From: Oscillibacter sp. 1-3
Lineage (GTDB): Bacteria > Bacillota > Clostridia > Oscillospirales > Oscillospiraceae
Reading direction: 5' to 3'
Length of the DNA stretch: 64,000 nucleotides
NCBI RefSeq assembly: GCF_000403435.2
Contig: NZ_KE159703.1
Location: 186,001 to 250,000 of the forward strand
The notes beneath the pieces are model-generated. The model saw only the letters and a list, made by a program, of their open reading frames with translations. It made no database searches and was not told the origin of the DNA. This document shows positions 44,469 to 55,273 of this stretch, piece after piece (positions within the stretch are counted from its first letter, which is position 1; each line of letters opens with the position of its first letter). The translations under genes and the position numbers were made by a program.

Positions 44469-44529
44469 TTGACGAAAAAGGGGGAGTATTCTATACTGTT
44501 AATTGATTACGCAAATTGGATTACGCAAA
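44469..44529 (+). promoter_or_regulatory. promoter with operator repeats before the LacI-family gene
   Basis: TTGACG (44469-44474), 17 bases, TATACT (44492-44497). Two direct copies of GATTACGCAAA follow at 44505-44515 and 44519-44529, spanning the predicted start site, the position expected for repression of the gene by its own product. A third half-site (TTTGCGCAA) lies further down, next to the ribosome site. Confidence 0.7.
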
Positions 44530-44559
44530 GAGAGCGAACTTTGCGCAAGGAGAGGCAAT

Positions 44560-45573
44560 ATGAAAGTGACCATCAGCGATGTGGCCCGGCTGGCGGGGGT
44601 GTCCACCGCCACGGTGTCCCACACGATCAACAATACGCGCTACGTCTCCGGGGAGACCAAGGAGAAGGTCTATCAGGCCATCGCGGAGCTGGGCTACACG
44701 CCGGACGCCTCCGCCCGCAGTTTCCGCACAGGGAAGAAAAAGACCATCGGCTTTATCGTGCCGGACATCTCCAACAAGTTTTTCGCCACCATGATCGAGG
44801 CAGTGGAGTACCAGCTCTCCGCCCGGGGCTACCACCTGATAATCGCCAACACCAAGGAGAACATGGAGCGGGAGGAGAACACCATCCGCCTTTTGACTGC
44901 GGGACTGGTGGACGGGCTGCTGATCGCCAGCACCATCGACGACTTCGCCCGCTTTGACAGCCTGATCCCCGCCGGCTTTCCGGTGGTGCTGGTGGACCGC
45001 ACCTTTGAGGAGAAGAAGTATTCCTCCATCTGCGTGTCCAACTTCCAGCCCATCTACCGCAGCGTCTGCCGCCTGGCGGGGAAGGGGGCCCGCCGGGTGG
45101 GCATCATCGGGGGACTGCCCCGCCTGTCCACCACCAAGGAGCGGATTTTCGCCTACCAGCAGGCCGTGGCGGACTGCGGCCTGGTCCAGGAGGAGGGGCT
45201 CGTTCAGTACGGCGACTCTATGGAGAACAGCGCCCGGTTCTGTCTGGAGACACTGCTGGAGCAGGGGTGCGACGCCCTGATTGTCTGCCAGGGCCTGATG
45301 TCTCTGGAGACCATCAGCTACCTGAATCTAAAGAACATCCGGCTGGCGGAGGACATTGATCTGGTCAGCTTCGTAGATTATGATTACGATTTTTATCAGC
45401 TTTATTCCAGCCGCATGGATTCCATCATCCAGCCGGTGGAAGAACTGGGGGCCGCCGCCGGGGAGCAGATTCTGCGGCGGGTGGAGGAGCCGGAGGCGCC
45501 GGTATTTGAAAAGGTGCTGACCTCCGCCTACAAGCCCTGCAGCCTGTCCGCCCAGAGCCACTCGGACCGCTGA
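44560..45573 (+). CDS. LacI-family transcriptional regulator
   Basis: This 337-residue regulator has an N-terminal LacI helix-turn-helix and hinge ([28 protein letters not shown], residues 2-30) and a periplasmic-binding-like sensor from ~60 ([24 protein letters not shown]). AAGGAGAGGCAAT precedes the ATG. It probably represses itself and, from shared half-sites, may control the divergent gap gene, so the effector may be a glycolytic sugar phosphate. It lies 35 bases upstream of fumC and may be co-transcribed with it. Confidence 0.9.
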   Translation: MKVTISDVARLAGVSTATVSHTINNTRYVSGETKEKVYQAIAELGYTPDASARSFRTGKKKTIGFIVPDISNKFFATMIEAVEYQLSARGYHLIIANTKENMEREENTIRLLTAGLVDGLLIASTIDDFARFDSLIPAGFPVVLVDRTFEEKKYSSICVSNFQPIYRSVCRLAGKGARRVGIIGGLPRLSTTKERIFAYQQAVADCGLVQEEGLVQYGDSMENSARFCLETLLEQGCDALIVCQGLMSLETISYLNLKNIRLAEDIDLVSFVDYDYDFYQLYSSRMDSIIQPVEELGAAAGEQILRRVEEPEAPVFEKVLTSAYKPCSLSAQSHSDR

Positions 45574-45608
45574 GTACCGGATACATATTGATATTGGGGG
45601 AATTTTGC

Positions 45609-46967
<1,359 letters not shown>

Positions 46968-46975
46968 ATATAAGG

Positions 46976-47002
46976 AGTGAGGACGGCGGCGCCGTCCTCA
47001 CT
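46976..47002 (+). terminator. terminator of fumC
   Basis: A perfect 12-bp stem (46976-46987 with 46991-47002), loop GGC, then GTTTTTG. The stop codon of the convergent XRE gene lies inside it. Confidence 0.9.
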
Positions 47003-47222
47003 GTTTTTGACCCTGCGGAATTCGCCGGTCCGTAAGCCCTGCGAGGTAATCCAGGCTGGTGTGGTGGATGTCCGCGAGACCGCAGATTACAACTAAGGGA
47101 ATATCAGTCGTTCCGCGCTCATAGTTGGAATACGAGCTGCGGCTGATCTGCAGCAGCTCCGCTATTTGCCGCTGTGTCAGGTGCTGTTCTTCCCGCAGTT
47201 CCCGGATGCGTTTGTATTGCAT
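46998..47222 (-). CDS. XRE-family helix-turn-helix regulator
   Basis: This 74-residue protein is a single XRE domain (RIRELREEQHLTQRQIAELLQISRSSYSNYERGTTDIPL) with a short tail (HHTSLDYLAGLTDRRIP). Such proteins repress small phage-like or toxin-antitoxin promoters. GGGAGGGATTTT precedes the ATG at 47222. The promoter has TATAAT and TTGTCT on the minus strand. A divergent ribbon-helix-helix gene starts at 47400, and a nested inverted repeat lies between. The 3' end overlaps the fumC terminator. Confidence 0.9.
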   Translation of the reverse strand: MQYKRIRELREEQHLTQRQIAELLQISRSSYSNYERGTTDIPLVVICGLADIHHTSLDYLAGLTDRRIPQGQKQ

Positions 47223-47251
47223 AAAATCCCTCCCTGTAATCCTTTTGATGT

Positions 47252-47368
47252 ATTATAGCACAGTTCCATCTGTTAAGACAAAATTGACAACTAAGTGACA
47301 TCACCTGTTATATAGTGATCCCACTTAGTTGTTAATCTCTTTTCAAAAAAACGCTTTGATGGTATTAT
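47252..47368. promoter_or_regulatory. divergent promoters and nested inverted-repeat operator of the XRE/RHH pair
   Basis: XRE promoter (minus): -10 ATTATA at 47252-47257 and -35 AGACAA at 47276-47281, 18-base spacer. RHH promoter (plus): TTTTCA at 47340-47345, 17 bases, TATTAT at 47363-47368. Between them a 52-bp palindrome (47284-47335) has outer arms TTGACAACTAAGTG / CACTTAGTTGTTAA (13 of 14 matching) and inner arms ATCAC / GTGAT, a layout suited to cooperative binding by a small dimeric repressor. Confidence 0.75.
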
Positions 47369-47399
47369 GCTGTTACTAAGATAACATGGAGGGAGCCTT

Positions 47400-47567
47400 A
47401 TGCCGTCATATCTGCCCCAGTATACCTTGCGGATACCTGAAGATACCATGAACAAGCTTAAATATATTGCGGAGCGTAGCGGACGCTCTGCGAATAAGGA
47501 GATTGAGCAATTGATTTTAGCGCATATTGAGAAGTGGGAATGCGGACATAGGCCAATTATTTTGTAG
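47400..47567 (+). CDS. small Arc-type ribbon-helix-helix DNA-binding protein
   Basis: This 55-residue protein reads MPSYLPQYTLRIPEDTMNK then LKYIAERSGRSANKEIEQL and a short tail. The beta-strand YTLRIP, a turn and two helices with S-x-NKEI are the Arc/MetJ fold, as used by phage repressors and antitoxins. GGAGGGAGCC lies 3 bases before the ATG. The gene is divergent from the XRE gene and shares its operator region. No toxin gene follows; a hairpin array begins 25 bases after the stop. It is too short for usual gene-length cut-offs and easily missed. Confidence 0.8.
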   Translation: MPSYLPQYTLRIPEDTMNKLKYIAERSGRSANKEIEQLILAHIEKWECGHRPIIL

Positions 47568-47591
47568 TTCTCCCGCAGGTCCCAGCCAGAC

Positions 47592-47915
47592 GGGCGGGCG
47601 CAGAGGCCCGCCCCTACAGGGTGTTCCGGCGGAAGTGCCGGGGTGTTGTGGGGCCTGGTCAGGTGACCAGGTCCCACAAGTCTTCCGTTGAAAATGCTGG
47701 AGGTTGAGGGGGGATGGCCAGCAGAGGGCTGCTGGCCCCACAGTTCTCCTGGCAGGGAATGGCCGGGTCAGGAAACCAGGCCCAAGAGGTCTTCCGCCGA
47801 AAGTGCTGGAGGTTGAGGGGGGATGGCCAGCAGAGGCTGCTGGCCCCACAGGTGTTCTACCGGAAAACAGAAGGTTGTTGGAGGGGAGAGCCGGGTCAGA
47901 GCCCGGCCCCTACAA
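47592..47915 (+). repeat. array of six short hairpins with conserved tails and spacers
   Basis: Six hairpins follow one another: 47592-47613, 47654-47671, 47716-47737, 47761-47782, 47825-47845 and 47890-47907. Their stems differ, but most are followed by CCC(T)ACAG/A, and the loops are often AGGG or CAGG-like. The spacers share a TTCCGnnGAAAnTGCTGGAGGTTG core; a long unit repeats with a 109-bp period (47652-47760 and 47761-47869). Relatives stand at 54000 and, inverted, at 54312. No protein gene is credible here. Confidence 0.75.
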
Positions 47916-47919
47916 GAAA

Positions 47920-48480
47920 ATCGGTAGAATAGGGCACCATCTCACATGGACCCAGCCAGGCGCGAAGCGCGGGAAGAGAAGAACGTCCCTGCGTCCACGC
48001 ACCAAAACAGCTTCGCAGGCATTGGCAAATGCGGCAGAGCGCCCCCGCAAGGTACGCTGTCAAGCGCACCCGGCAGAAGAGTGGCAAGACTTATGGGCAT
48101 TGGTTCAGACCAGCCCCCGTAATTTGGCCAAATTCGGCCCCAGCGCCTTTTCTCTTTTGGACCGTGCACGGCCCGTTTTCTCTTTTCGGCGCAACCGAAA
48201 AGAGGGGCCCCCGCCGGAGCCCAGCGAAGCGGGTCCGGTGGGGAGAGGAGGAAGGAACGGAGCTTGAGCGGAATGTTCGGCTTTAGCCGGAAATGGAGCG
48301 GCGGAGTTTCTTCCGACGACATGGGGGTGCATTGCCCAGCCATCACCATGGCTGAATCCCGCCCCGCCCGCAAGGGCGAGCAAAAGCCGCCCCCACCCGC
48401 AGGGCGGCCACCCTCCAACTGCCATACTCTCTCAAAATATGCAAAATACGCCAGTACCCGGACAGAATCTTGTACAATCT
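47920..48480. other. intergenic segment with a dispersed repeat, no gene seen
   Basis: Open frames here have no ribosome sites, biased composition and no recognisable motifs. Positions ~48205-48346 resemble 63276-63409: GGGCCCCCGC, then GGGGAGAGGAG, then a TTTC(T/C)TCCGACGA tail. A CTTTTCGG...CCGAAAAG hairpin lies near 48182-48203. The segment is best read as a non-coding spacer with mobile or structural repeats. Confidence 0.5.
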
Positions 48481-48485
48481 CACAA

Positions 48486-48515
48486 TTGAATAAATATACA
48501 CATAGGGCGTATAAT
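48486..48515 (+). promoter_or_regulatory. argG promoter with overlapping ARG-box-like sequence
   Basis: TTGAAT (48486-48491), 18 bases, TATAAT (48510-48515). TGAATAAATATACA at 48487-48500 matches 12 of 14 positions of the ArgR-box core TGAATAAAAATTCA and covers the -35, so arginine-dependent repression is likely. Confidence 0.6.
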
Positions 48516-48552
48516 GCACCTATCATCCAACAACACAAGGGAGGACCCCATC

Positions 48553-49776
<1,224 letters not shown>

Positions 49777-49782
49777 AAGATG

Positions 49783-49806
49783 CAGGGGGGAGCAGGCTCC
49801 CCCCTG
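49783..49806 (+). terminator. hairpin after argG
   Basis: A perfect 10-bp stem (49783-49792 with 49797-49806), loop CAGG, without a U-run. The 164 bases between it and argH hold no gene; it may act as a partial terminator or RNA stabiliser. Confidence 0.5.
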
Positions 49807-49970
49807 AGAATCCCCCTCTACTGCCGGAGGAACCGGGGCGGGGAGGATGGGTCTGATTTTCTGCCGAAGCCCGTCCTGACACCGGCGAGATCCGCTTGCT
49901 ATGAGGCCGCCGCTCTCGGCGGCCCAATCCCTTCCGTTTTCTAAAAATTTTCCGTTCAGGAGGTCTCCCC

Positions 49971-51356
49971 ATGAAACTCTGGTCCGGCCGCTTTGCCAAA
50001 GACACCGACGCTCTGGTGGATCAGCTGAATGAATCCATCTCCTTCGATCAGCGCCTTTACCGCGAGGACATCCAAGGCAGTCTGGCCCACGCCAGAATGC
50101 TGGGGGACTGCGGCATCATCTCTTTGGAGGATGTTGCCGCCATCACCGAGGGCCTGAACGGCATCCTCCGGGACATTGAGGCGGGAGAGGTGGAGTTTAC
50201 CACCGATAATGAAGACATCCATATGAACATTGAGGCCCTGCTCACCGCCCGCATCGGCGACGCGGGAAAGCGGCTCCACACCGCCCGGTCCCGCAACGAC
50301 CAGGTAGCCCTGGACTTTCGGATGTACGTCCGGGGGGAGATCCCCGTCGTCGTGGGTCAGCTGCTGGAGCTGGAGAAGGTCCTCTGCAGGCAGGCCCGGC
50401 AGTACCAGAGTGCCGTCATGCCGGGTTACACCCACCTCCAGCGGGCCCAGCCCATCTCCTTTGCCCAGCACCTGATGGCCTACGCCCAGATGTTCGCCCG
50501 GGATGTGACCCGGCTGGAGGACTGCGCGAAACGACTGAATGTGTGCCCCCTGGGCTCCGGCGCCCTGGCGGGGACCACTTACCCCATCAACCGCGCCCAG
50601 ACCGCCGCGGATTTGGGCTTTGACGGGCCCATGAGCAACTCCCTGGACGGCGTCAGCGACCGGGATTACGCCCTGGAGCTTTTGTCGGATCTCTCCATTT
50701 TGATGATGCACCTAAGCCGCTTCGCCGAGGAGATCATTCTCTGGTGCAGCTGGGAGTTTAAGTTTATCGAGCTGGACGACGCCTACGCCACCGGCTCCAG
50801 CATCATGCCGCAGAAGAAGAACCCGGACGTGGCGGAGCTGGTCCGGGGCAAGACGGGCCGGGTGTACGGCGATCTGATGAGCCTTTTGACCGTCATGAAG
50901 GGCCTGCCTCTGGCCTATAATAAGGACATGCAGGAGGATAAGGAGCCGGTGTTTGACGCGCTGGACACGGTGGAGATGTGTATCCCTGTGTTCGCGGCCA
51001 TGCTGGACACCATGACCGTCCGGACGGAGAATATGCGTCAGGCGGCGGGAAGGGGCTTCATCAACGCCACGGACTGCGCCGACTACCTCACCAAGAAGGG
51101 GATGCCCTTCCGGGACGCCTACACGGTGACGGGCCGCCTGGTGGCGGACTGCGCCGCCAAGGGGAAGACGCTGGAGGAGCTGACGCTGGAGGAACTGCGG
51201 GAGGTTTCGGACCTCTTTGCCGGGGACGTGTACGACGCCCTGAACCTGGAGAACTGCATGGCCCTGCGGAACAGCTATGGCGGGCCGGCCAGGGAGAGCG
51301 TGGAGCGGCAGATTGCCCTCATAGAGGAATTCACGGCGGCCCGAAGGGATGTTTAA
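49971..51356 (+). CDS. argH: argininosuccinate lyase
   Basis: ArgH splits argininosuccinate into arginine and fumarate. The 461-residue protein has [28 protein letters not shown] (catalytic His) and the signature [28 protein letters not shown] precedes the ATG at 49971. The fumarate released could be used by the FumC encoded nearby. Genes argC, argJ, argB, argD and argF follow in the same direction. Confidence 0.97.
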   Translation: MKLWSGRFAKDTDALVDQLNESISFDQRLYREDIQGSLAHARMLGDCGIISLEDVAAITEGLNGILRDIEAGEVEFTTDNEDIHMNIEALLTARIGDAGKRLHTARSRNDQVALDFRMYVRGEIPVVVGQLLELEKVLCRQARQYQSAVMPGYTHLQRAQPISFAQHLMAYAQMFARDVTRLEDCAKRLNVCPLGSGALAGTTYPINRAQTAADLGFDGPMSNSLDGVSDRDYALELLSDLSILMMHLSRFAEEIILWCSWEFKFIELDDAYATGSSIMPQKKNPDVAELVRGKTGRVYGDLMSLLTVMKGLPLAYNKDMQEDKEPVFDALDTVEMCIPVFAAMLDTMTVRTENMRQAAGRGFINATDCADYLTKKGMPFRDAYTVTGRLVADCAAKGKTLEELTLEELREVSDLFAGDVYDALNLENCMALRNSYGGPARESVERQIALIEEFTAARRDV

Positions 51357-51526
51357 GCTGGAGGAAGCAACCCGGCCCCCCTGGCCTGCGCCCTGGAGGT
51401 CCTGGAGAAGGCCGCCCGAATGGCGCTTCGGCTTTCTGGAGACCGGGAAACGCGCTCCGGAGACGAGCTGGGCAGTGAACCGGGAGGAGATCTGCCCTGG
51501 AATTTTTGAAGAACAGGGAGGCTGAC

Positions 51527-52468
51527 ATGAGCAGACCGATTGTATACATCGACGGCAGGGAGGGCACCACCGGCCTCCAGATCTACGACCGCCTGTCGGC
51601 CCGGGAGGACATTGAGCTCCTTCTCATCGACGGGGAAAAGCGCAAGGACCCGGCGGAGCGGGCCCGGCTGATGAACGGGGCGGACATCGTCTTTCTCTGC
51701 CTGCCGGACGATGCCGCCGTGGAGGCCGTGGAGCTGGCGGCAAATCCCAACACCCGAATCATCGACTGCTCCACCGCCCACCGGGTGGCTCCGGGCTGGG
51801 TGTACGGCTTCCCGGAGCTCACCGGCCAGCGGGAGAAGATCCGTTCTGCCGGGCGGGTGGCCAACCCGGGGTGCTATGCCACCGGCTTTCTGGCCCTGGT
51901 CCGGCCCCTGGTGGAGCGGGGCGTGCTTCCCGCCGGAGCCAGGGTGACCTGCCACGCGCTCTCCGGCTACACCGGCGCGGGGAAAAAGGCCATCGCCCAG
52001 TACACCGCCCCGGACCGGGAGACGGAGCTGGACGGCCCCCGGCACTACGCCGTCTCCCTCAGCCACAAGCACCTGCCGGAGATGGCTGCCGTGGCCGGGC
52101 TGGACAGCCCGCCGCTGTTCACACCCATGATCTGCGATTACCCCCAGGGTATGGTGGTCACGGTTCCCCTGTGGCTGGACCAGCTGAACGGGGAGCAGTC
52201 CATTGATACGCTGCGAACGCTGTACGCCGGCTACTACTGCGGCAGCCCCGTAGTGGAGCTGCGCCCTGCCGGCGCCCCCGCCTGCGGCTTCATCGGGTCC
52301 AACAATCTGGCGGGGAAGGACACCCTCCAGATCTTTGTCAACGGCGGCGGCGGGGCGGTGCTGCTCTCCGCCCGCCTGGATAACCTGGGCAAGGGCGCCA
52401 GCGGCGCGGCGGTGCAGAACATGAACCTGATGCTGGGCTTTGAAGAGACTGCCGGATTAAGCCTGTAA
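51527..52468 (+). CDS. argC: N-acetyl-gamma-glutamyl-phosphate reductase (short type)
   Basis: ArgC reduces N-acetylglutamyl-phosphate to the semialdehyde with NADPH. The 313-residue protein is the short (type 2) form; catalytic Cys near residue 115 in ANPGCYATG, and LSGYTGAGKK and YAVSLSHKHLPEM are also present. The N-terminus is YIDGREGTTGLQIYDRL. AGGGAGGCTGAC precedes the ATG at 51527. The 170-base gap from argH has no clear gene. Type 2 enzymes occur in several Gram-positive and proteobacterial arg clusters. Confidence 0.94.
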   Translation: MSRPIVYIDGREGTTGLQIYDRLSAREDIELLLIDGEKRKDPAERARLMNGADIVFLCLPDDAAVEAVELAANPNTRIIDCSTAHRVAPGWVYGFPELTGQREKIRSAGRVANPGCYATGFLALVRPLVERGVLPAGARVTCHALSGYTGAGKKAIAQYTAPDRETELDGPRHYAVSLSHKHLPEMAAVAGLDSPPLFTPMICDYPQGMVVTVPLWLDQLNGEQSIDTLRTLYAGYYCGSPVVELRPAGAPACGFIGSNNLAGKDTLQIFVNGGGGAVLLSARLDNLGKGASGAAVQNMNLMLGFEETAGLSL

Positions 52469-52715
52469 AAGTTTTCGTCCACCTTTTTCAAAAGGCGGCG
52501 GGGTGCAGGGGCAGGGCCCCTGCCGTCTCGGGCGATGCGAAGCGAGCCCGCTTCCAAGAGCGGAGACAGCCAACGCAGTGAAACAAAATGATTGGGCTCC
52601 GCCCAAACCCGCCAGGGCGTTGCCCTGGACCCACCGCCCTTTGAAAAGGGCGGCCCTAAACTTTATTCTTTTCAGCTGCCGCAGCTATAACAACAAACAG
52701 CGAGGTATCAAAACT
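52469..52715. repeat. dispersed triple-hairpin element between argC and argJ
   Basis: The spacer contains CAGGGGC/GCCCCTG, CCAGGGC/GCCCTGG and CCGCCCTT-TGAA-AAGGGCGG (52634-52653) hairpins. Part of it (CAGGGC-TTGCCC-GGACCC) reappears near 58340-58365. No gene is seen. Such composites are common between genes in Clostridia and may be non-autonomous repeats. Confidence 0.55.
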
Positions 52716-53942
52716 ATGCTGAACTTCATCGACGGCGGCGTCTGCGCCGCACAGGGCTTCCGGGCCGCCGGCGTCCACGTGGGGGTCAAAACCCACGCCG
52801 CTTGGAAAAAGGACGTAGCCCTCATCGTCTCCGACACGGACTGCGCCGCAGCGGCGGTGTTCACGAAAAACGTGGTGAAGGCCGCCCCCATCCACGTGGA
52901 CCTGGCCCATCTCAAAGACGGGCGGGCCCGGGCCGTCATCGCCAACAGCGGCAACGCCAACGCCTGCGCCCCTCATGGGGAGGAGTACGCGGAGCGCATG
53001 TGCGCCGCTGCGGCAAAGGCCATCGGCTGTGAGGCCGGGGACGTGCTGGTGAGCTCCACCGGCGTCATCGGCCAGACCATCAATGTCTCCGTGATCGAGG
53101 AGGGCGTCCCGGCGCTGTACGCTGCCCTGGAGGCATCTCCCGAGGCCAGCGACGCCGCGGCCCACGCCATCATGACCACCGACACGGAGAAGAAGGAGGC
53201 GGCGGTGGAGACCGTTGTGGGCGGGAAGACTGTCCGCCTGGGCGGCATCGCCAAGGGCAGCGGCATGATCCACCCCAACATGGGCACCATGCTCTGCTTC
53301 CTCACCACGGACTGTGCCATCTCCTCCCAGATGATCAAAACCGCCCTGCTGGAGACGGTGAACGTCAGCTTCAACCGCATCAGCGTGGACGGCGACACCT
53401 CCACTAACGACACCTGTCTTGTCCTGGCCAACGGCCTTGCGGGCAACGCCGAGATCATTGAGAAGGGACCGGACTACGAGGCCTTCCTCGCGGCCCTGCG
53501 GACGCTGTGTGTGGAGCTGGCGAAAAAGATGGCCTCCGACGGCGAGGGGGCCAAGCACCTCATTACCTGCTCCGTCGTTGGTGCGAAGAGCGAGGCGTCG
53601 GCGGAGATCATCGCCAAGTCCGTCGTCTCCTCCACGCTGACCAAGGCCGCCATTTTTGGCGCGGACGCCAACTGGGGCCGGGTGCTGTGCGCCATGGGCT
53701 ACTCCGGGGAGGACTTTGACCCGGACAAGGTGGATGTCCATTTTGCCAGCGCCGCCGGAGACATTGCGGTGTGCGAACAGGGCCGCGGCCTGGATTTTGA
53801 CGAGGAGCTGGCCAAGACGATCCTGACGGAGCACGACGTGGAGATTCTGATCTCCATGGGCGAGGGCCAGGGGACCTGCACCTGCTGGGGCTGTGACATC
53901 ACTTATGATTATATCAAAATTAACGGCGATTACCGGACTTGA
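52716..53942 (+). CDS. argJ: glutamate N-acetyltransferase / amino-acid N-acetyltransferase
   Basis: ArgJ recycles acetyl from N-acetylornithine to glutamate. The 408-residue precursor cleaves itself at the Thr in HPNMGTMLCF (~residue 190) to give alpha and beta chains; GGIAKGSGMI stands just before. FNRISVDGDTSTNDT and FGADANWGRVLCAMGYSG are further marks. Whether it is also an acetyl-CoA-dependent synthase cannot be told, but no argA is near, which favours the bifunctional form. The ribosome site (CGAGG) is weak. Confidence 0.95.
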   Translation: MLNFIDGGVCAAQGFRAAGVHVGVKTHAAWKKDVALIVSDTDCAAAAVFTKNVVKAAPIHVDLAHLKDGRARAVIANSGNANACAPHGEEYAERMCAAAAKAIGCEAGDVLVSSTGVIGQTINVSVIEEGVPALYAALEASPEASDAAAHAIMTTDTEKKEAAVETVVGGKTVRLGGIAKGSGMIHPNMGTMLCFLTTDCAISSQMIKTALLETVNVSFNRISVDGDTSTNDTCLVLANGLAGNAEIIEKGPDYEAFLAALRTLCVELAKKMASDGEGAKHLITCSVVGAKSEASAEIIAKSVVSSTLTKAAIFGADANWGRVLCAMGYSGEDFDPDKVDVHFASAAGDIAVCEQGRGLDFDEELAKTILTEHDVEILISMGEGQGTCTCWGCDITYDYIKINGDYRT

Positions 53943-53999
53943 CCGTTGATTGGCGGACACTGGGGCCGGCTGATGACTGCCGAGGAGGGCGGGGGGCAT

Positions 54000-54021
54000 G
54001 GCCCGCACAGGGGTGCGGGCC
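54000..54021 (+). repeat. AGGG-loop hairpin element
   Basis: GGCCCGCAC (54000-54008), loop AGGG, GTGCGGGCC (54013-54021), then CCACA. It has the same frame as the array at 47.7 kb but a different stem, so the base pairs covary. Confidence 0.7.
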
Positions 54022-54311
54022 CCACAAAGATCCCTCTTGTTCGCCAATGTCACTGAGTTAAAGAAAATTGCCCAATAATGGACTGCAGAAATGTTTTGGA
54101 TTTCCCTTGTTCAGCTGAAATCCAGGGGCATTTTAATGCGCTGCTATTTGGAAAATGGTCTTATCTTGATGACATTGGCCTGTCCGCCTGACAGCCGGTC
54201 CCGCTCTGTTCCGGTGCATATTGGAAAATCGCTGTAAGGGTGGAAAAACCTGTGGAGCCAGATCCCCACTGTGGGATCAGCCTTTCAGGGGAAGGCGGCG
54301 CCCTACTGTGG

Positions 54312-54333
54312 GGCCCGCTGCCCTCAGCAGGCC
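54312..54333 (-). repeat. AGGG-loop hairpin element, inverted
   Basis: On the minus strand GGCCTGCTG, loop AGGG, CAGCGGGCC, then CCACAG. One G-U pair exists only on this strand, which supports an RNA made from the minus strand. Upstream TGAGGGGGAAT matches the flank of the copy at 47716. Confidence 0.7.
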
Positions 54334-54410
54334 ATTCCCCCTCAGCGATCCGACTCCCCATCATCCTGCAAAGACGGGGAGCATTTCCCCAAGAGAAAGG
54401 AAGATCACCC

Positions 54411-55271
54411 ATGTCCTCCCATGAACAGCAGGCCCAGACCCTGATTGAGGCCCTGCCCTATATTCAAAAATTCACCGGCAAGACCGTGGTGGTGAAGTAC
54501 GGCGGCAACGCCATGGTCTCCGACACCCTCCGCCGCTCCGTCATGAGCGACATCGTCCTTTTGAACCTGGTGGGCATCCGGGTGGTGGCGGTTCACGGCG
54601 GCGGGCCGGAGATCTCCGCCATGCTGAAAATGATCGGCCATGAGTCCCGCTTTGTGGACGGCCTGCGCTACACCGACGCCACCACCATGGACGTGGTCCA
54701 GGCCATCCTCTGCGGCAAGGTCAATAAGGACCTGGTCTCCCAGCTCAGCCGCCTGGGCGGGCAGGCCATCGGACTTTGCGGCATGGACGGCGGCCTCTTC
54801 CAGGCCGTGCAGCTGGACGAGAAGTACGGCCTGGTGGGCCGCATCACCGGCGTGAATCCCGCTCCGGTGGAAAACGCTCTGGCCAGCGGCTACATCCCCA
54901 TCGTGGCCACCGTGGCCCAGGGGACGGACAGCGATACTGTCTACAACATCAACGCCGACACCGCCGCCGCAAGATTGGCGGAGGCCCTCCACGCCGAGAA
55001 GCTCATCCTGCTCACCGACGTCCGGGGCCTTCTCCGGGACCCCAAGGACGAGGAGACGCTGATCCACGTGGTTCGCACCGGCGAGGTGCCGGAGCTCATC
55101 AAAACCGGCGTCGTCTCCGGGGGGATGATCCCCAAGATGGAGTGCTGTGTGGACGCCATCCGCGGCGGCGTGGAGCGGGTCCATATTCTGGACGGCCGCA
55201 TCCCCCACTCCATTCTCATCGAGCTGCTCAGTGACCGCGGCATCGGCACCATGCTGAAAAGGGAGGAATGA
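54411..55271 (+). CDS. argB: acetylglutamate kinase
   Basis: ArgB phosphorylates N-acetylglutamate. The 286-residue amino-acid kinase has VVKYGGNAM, VAVHGGGPEIS, and LTDVRGLLRD with the nucleotide site near NINADTAAARLAEAL. AAAGGAAGATCACCC precedes the ATG at 54411. There is an N-terminal helix of ~20 residues (SSHEQQAQTLIEALPYIQKF), as in arginine-sensitive hexameric kinases, so feedback inhibition by arginine is plausible. It overlaps the argD region by a few bases. Confidence 0.97.
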   Translation: MSSHEQQAQTLIEALPYIQKFTGKTVVVKYGGNAMVSDTLRRSVMSDIVLLNLVGIRVVAVHGGGPEISAMLKMIGHESRFVDGLRYTDATTMDVVQAILCGKVNKDLVSQLSRLGGQAIGLCGMDGGLFQAVQLDEKYGLVGRITGVNPAPVENALASGYIPIVATVAQGTDSDTVYNINADTAAARLAEALHAEKLILLTDVRGLLRDPKDEETLIHVVRTGEVPELIKTGVVSGGMIPKMECCVDAIRGGVERVHILDGRIPHSILIELLSDRGIGTMLKREE

Positions 55272-55273
55272 AC

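Larger units (their letters stand above)
53943..54410. other. argJ-argB spacer with two covarying hairpin elements
   Basis: No gene is seen in these 468 bases. Two members of the AGGG-loop hairpin family lie here: 54000-54021 on the plus strand and 54312-54333 on the minus strand. AAAGGAAG at 54396 is the argB ribosome site. Open frames crossing the region and running into argB have no proper starts. Confidence 0.6.

Noticed and set aside
47592-47915. CRISPR array
   Set aside because: The similar parts are hairpins with differing stems plus similar spacers, the reverse of a CRISPR layout, and no cas genes are near.
47704-48538. Open frames of 110-198 codons in the hairpin-array region
   Set aside because: They are translations of repeats and palindromes, overlap on both strands, and lack ribosome sites and normal composition.
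51357-51526. Small gene between argH and argC
   Set aside because: A 29-codon frame from 51420 exists but has no ribosome site or recognisable sequence; the segment looks like spacer.
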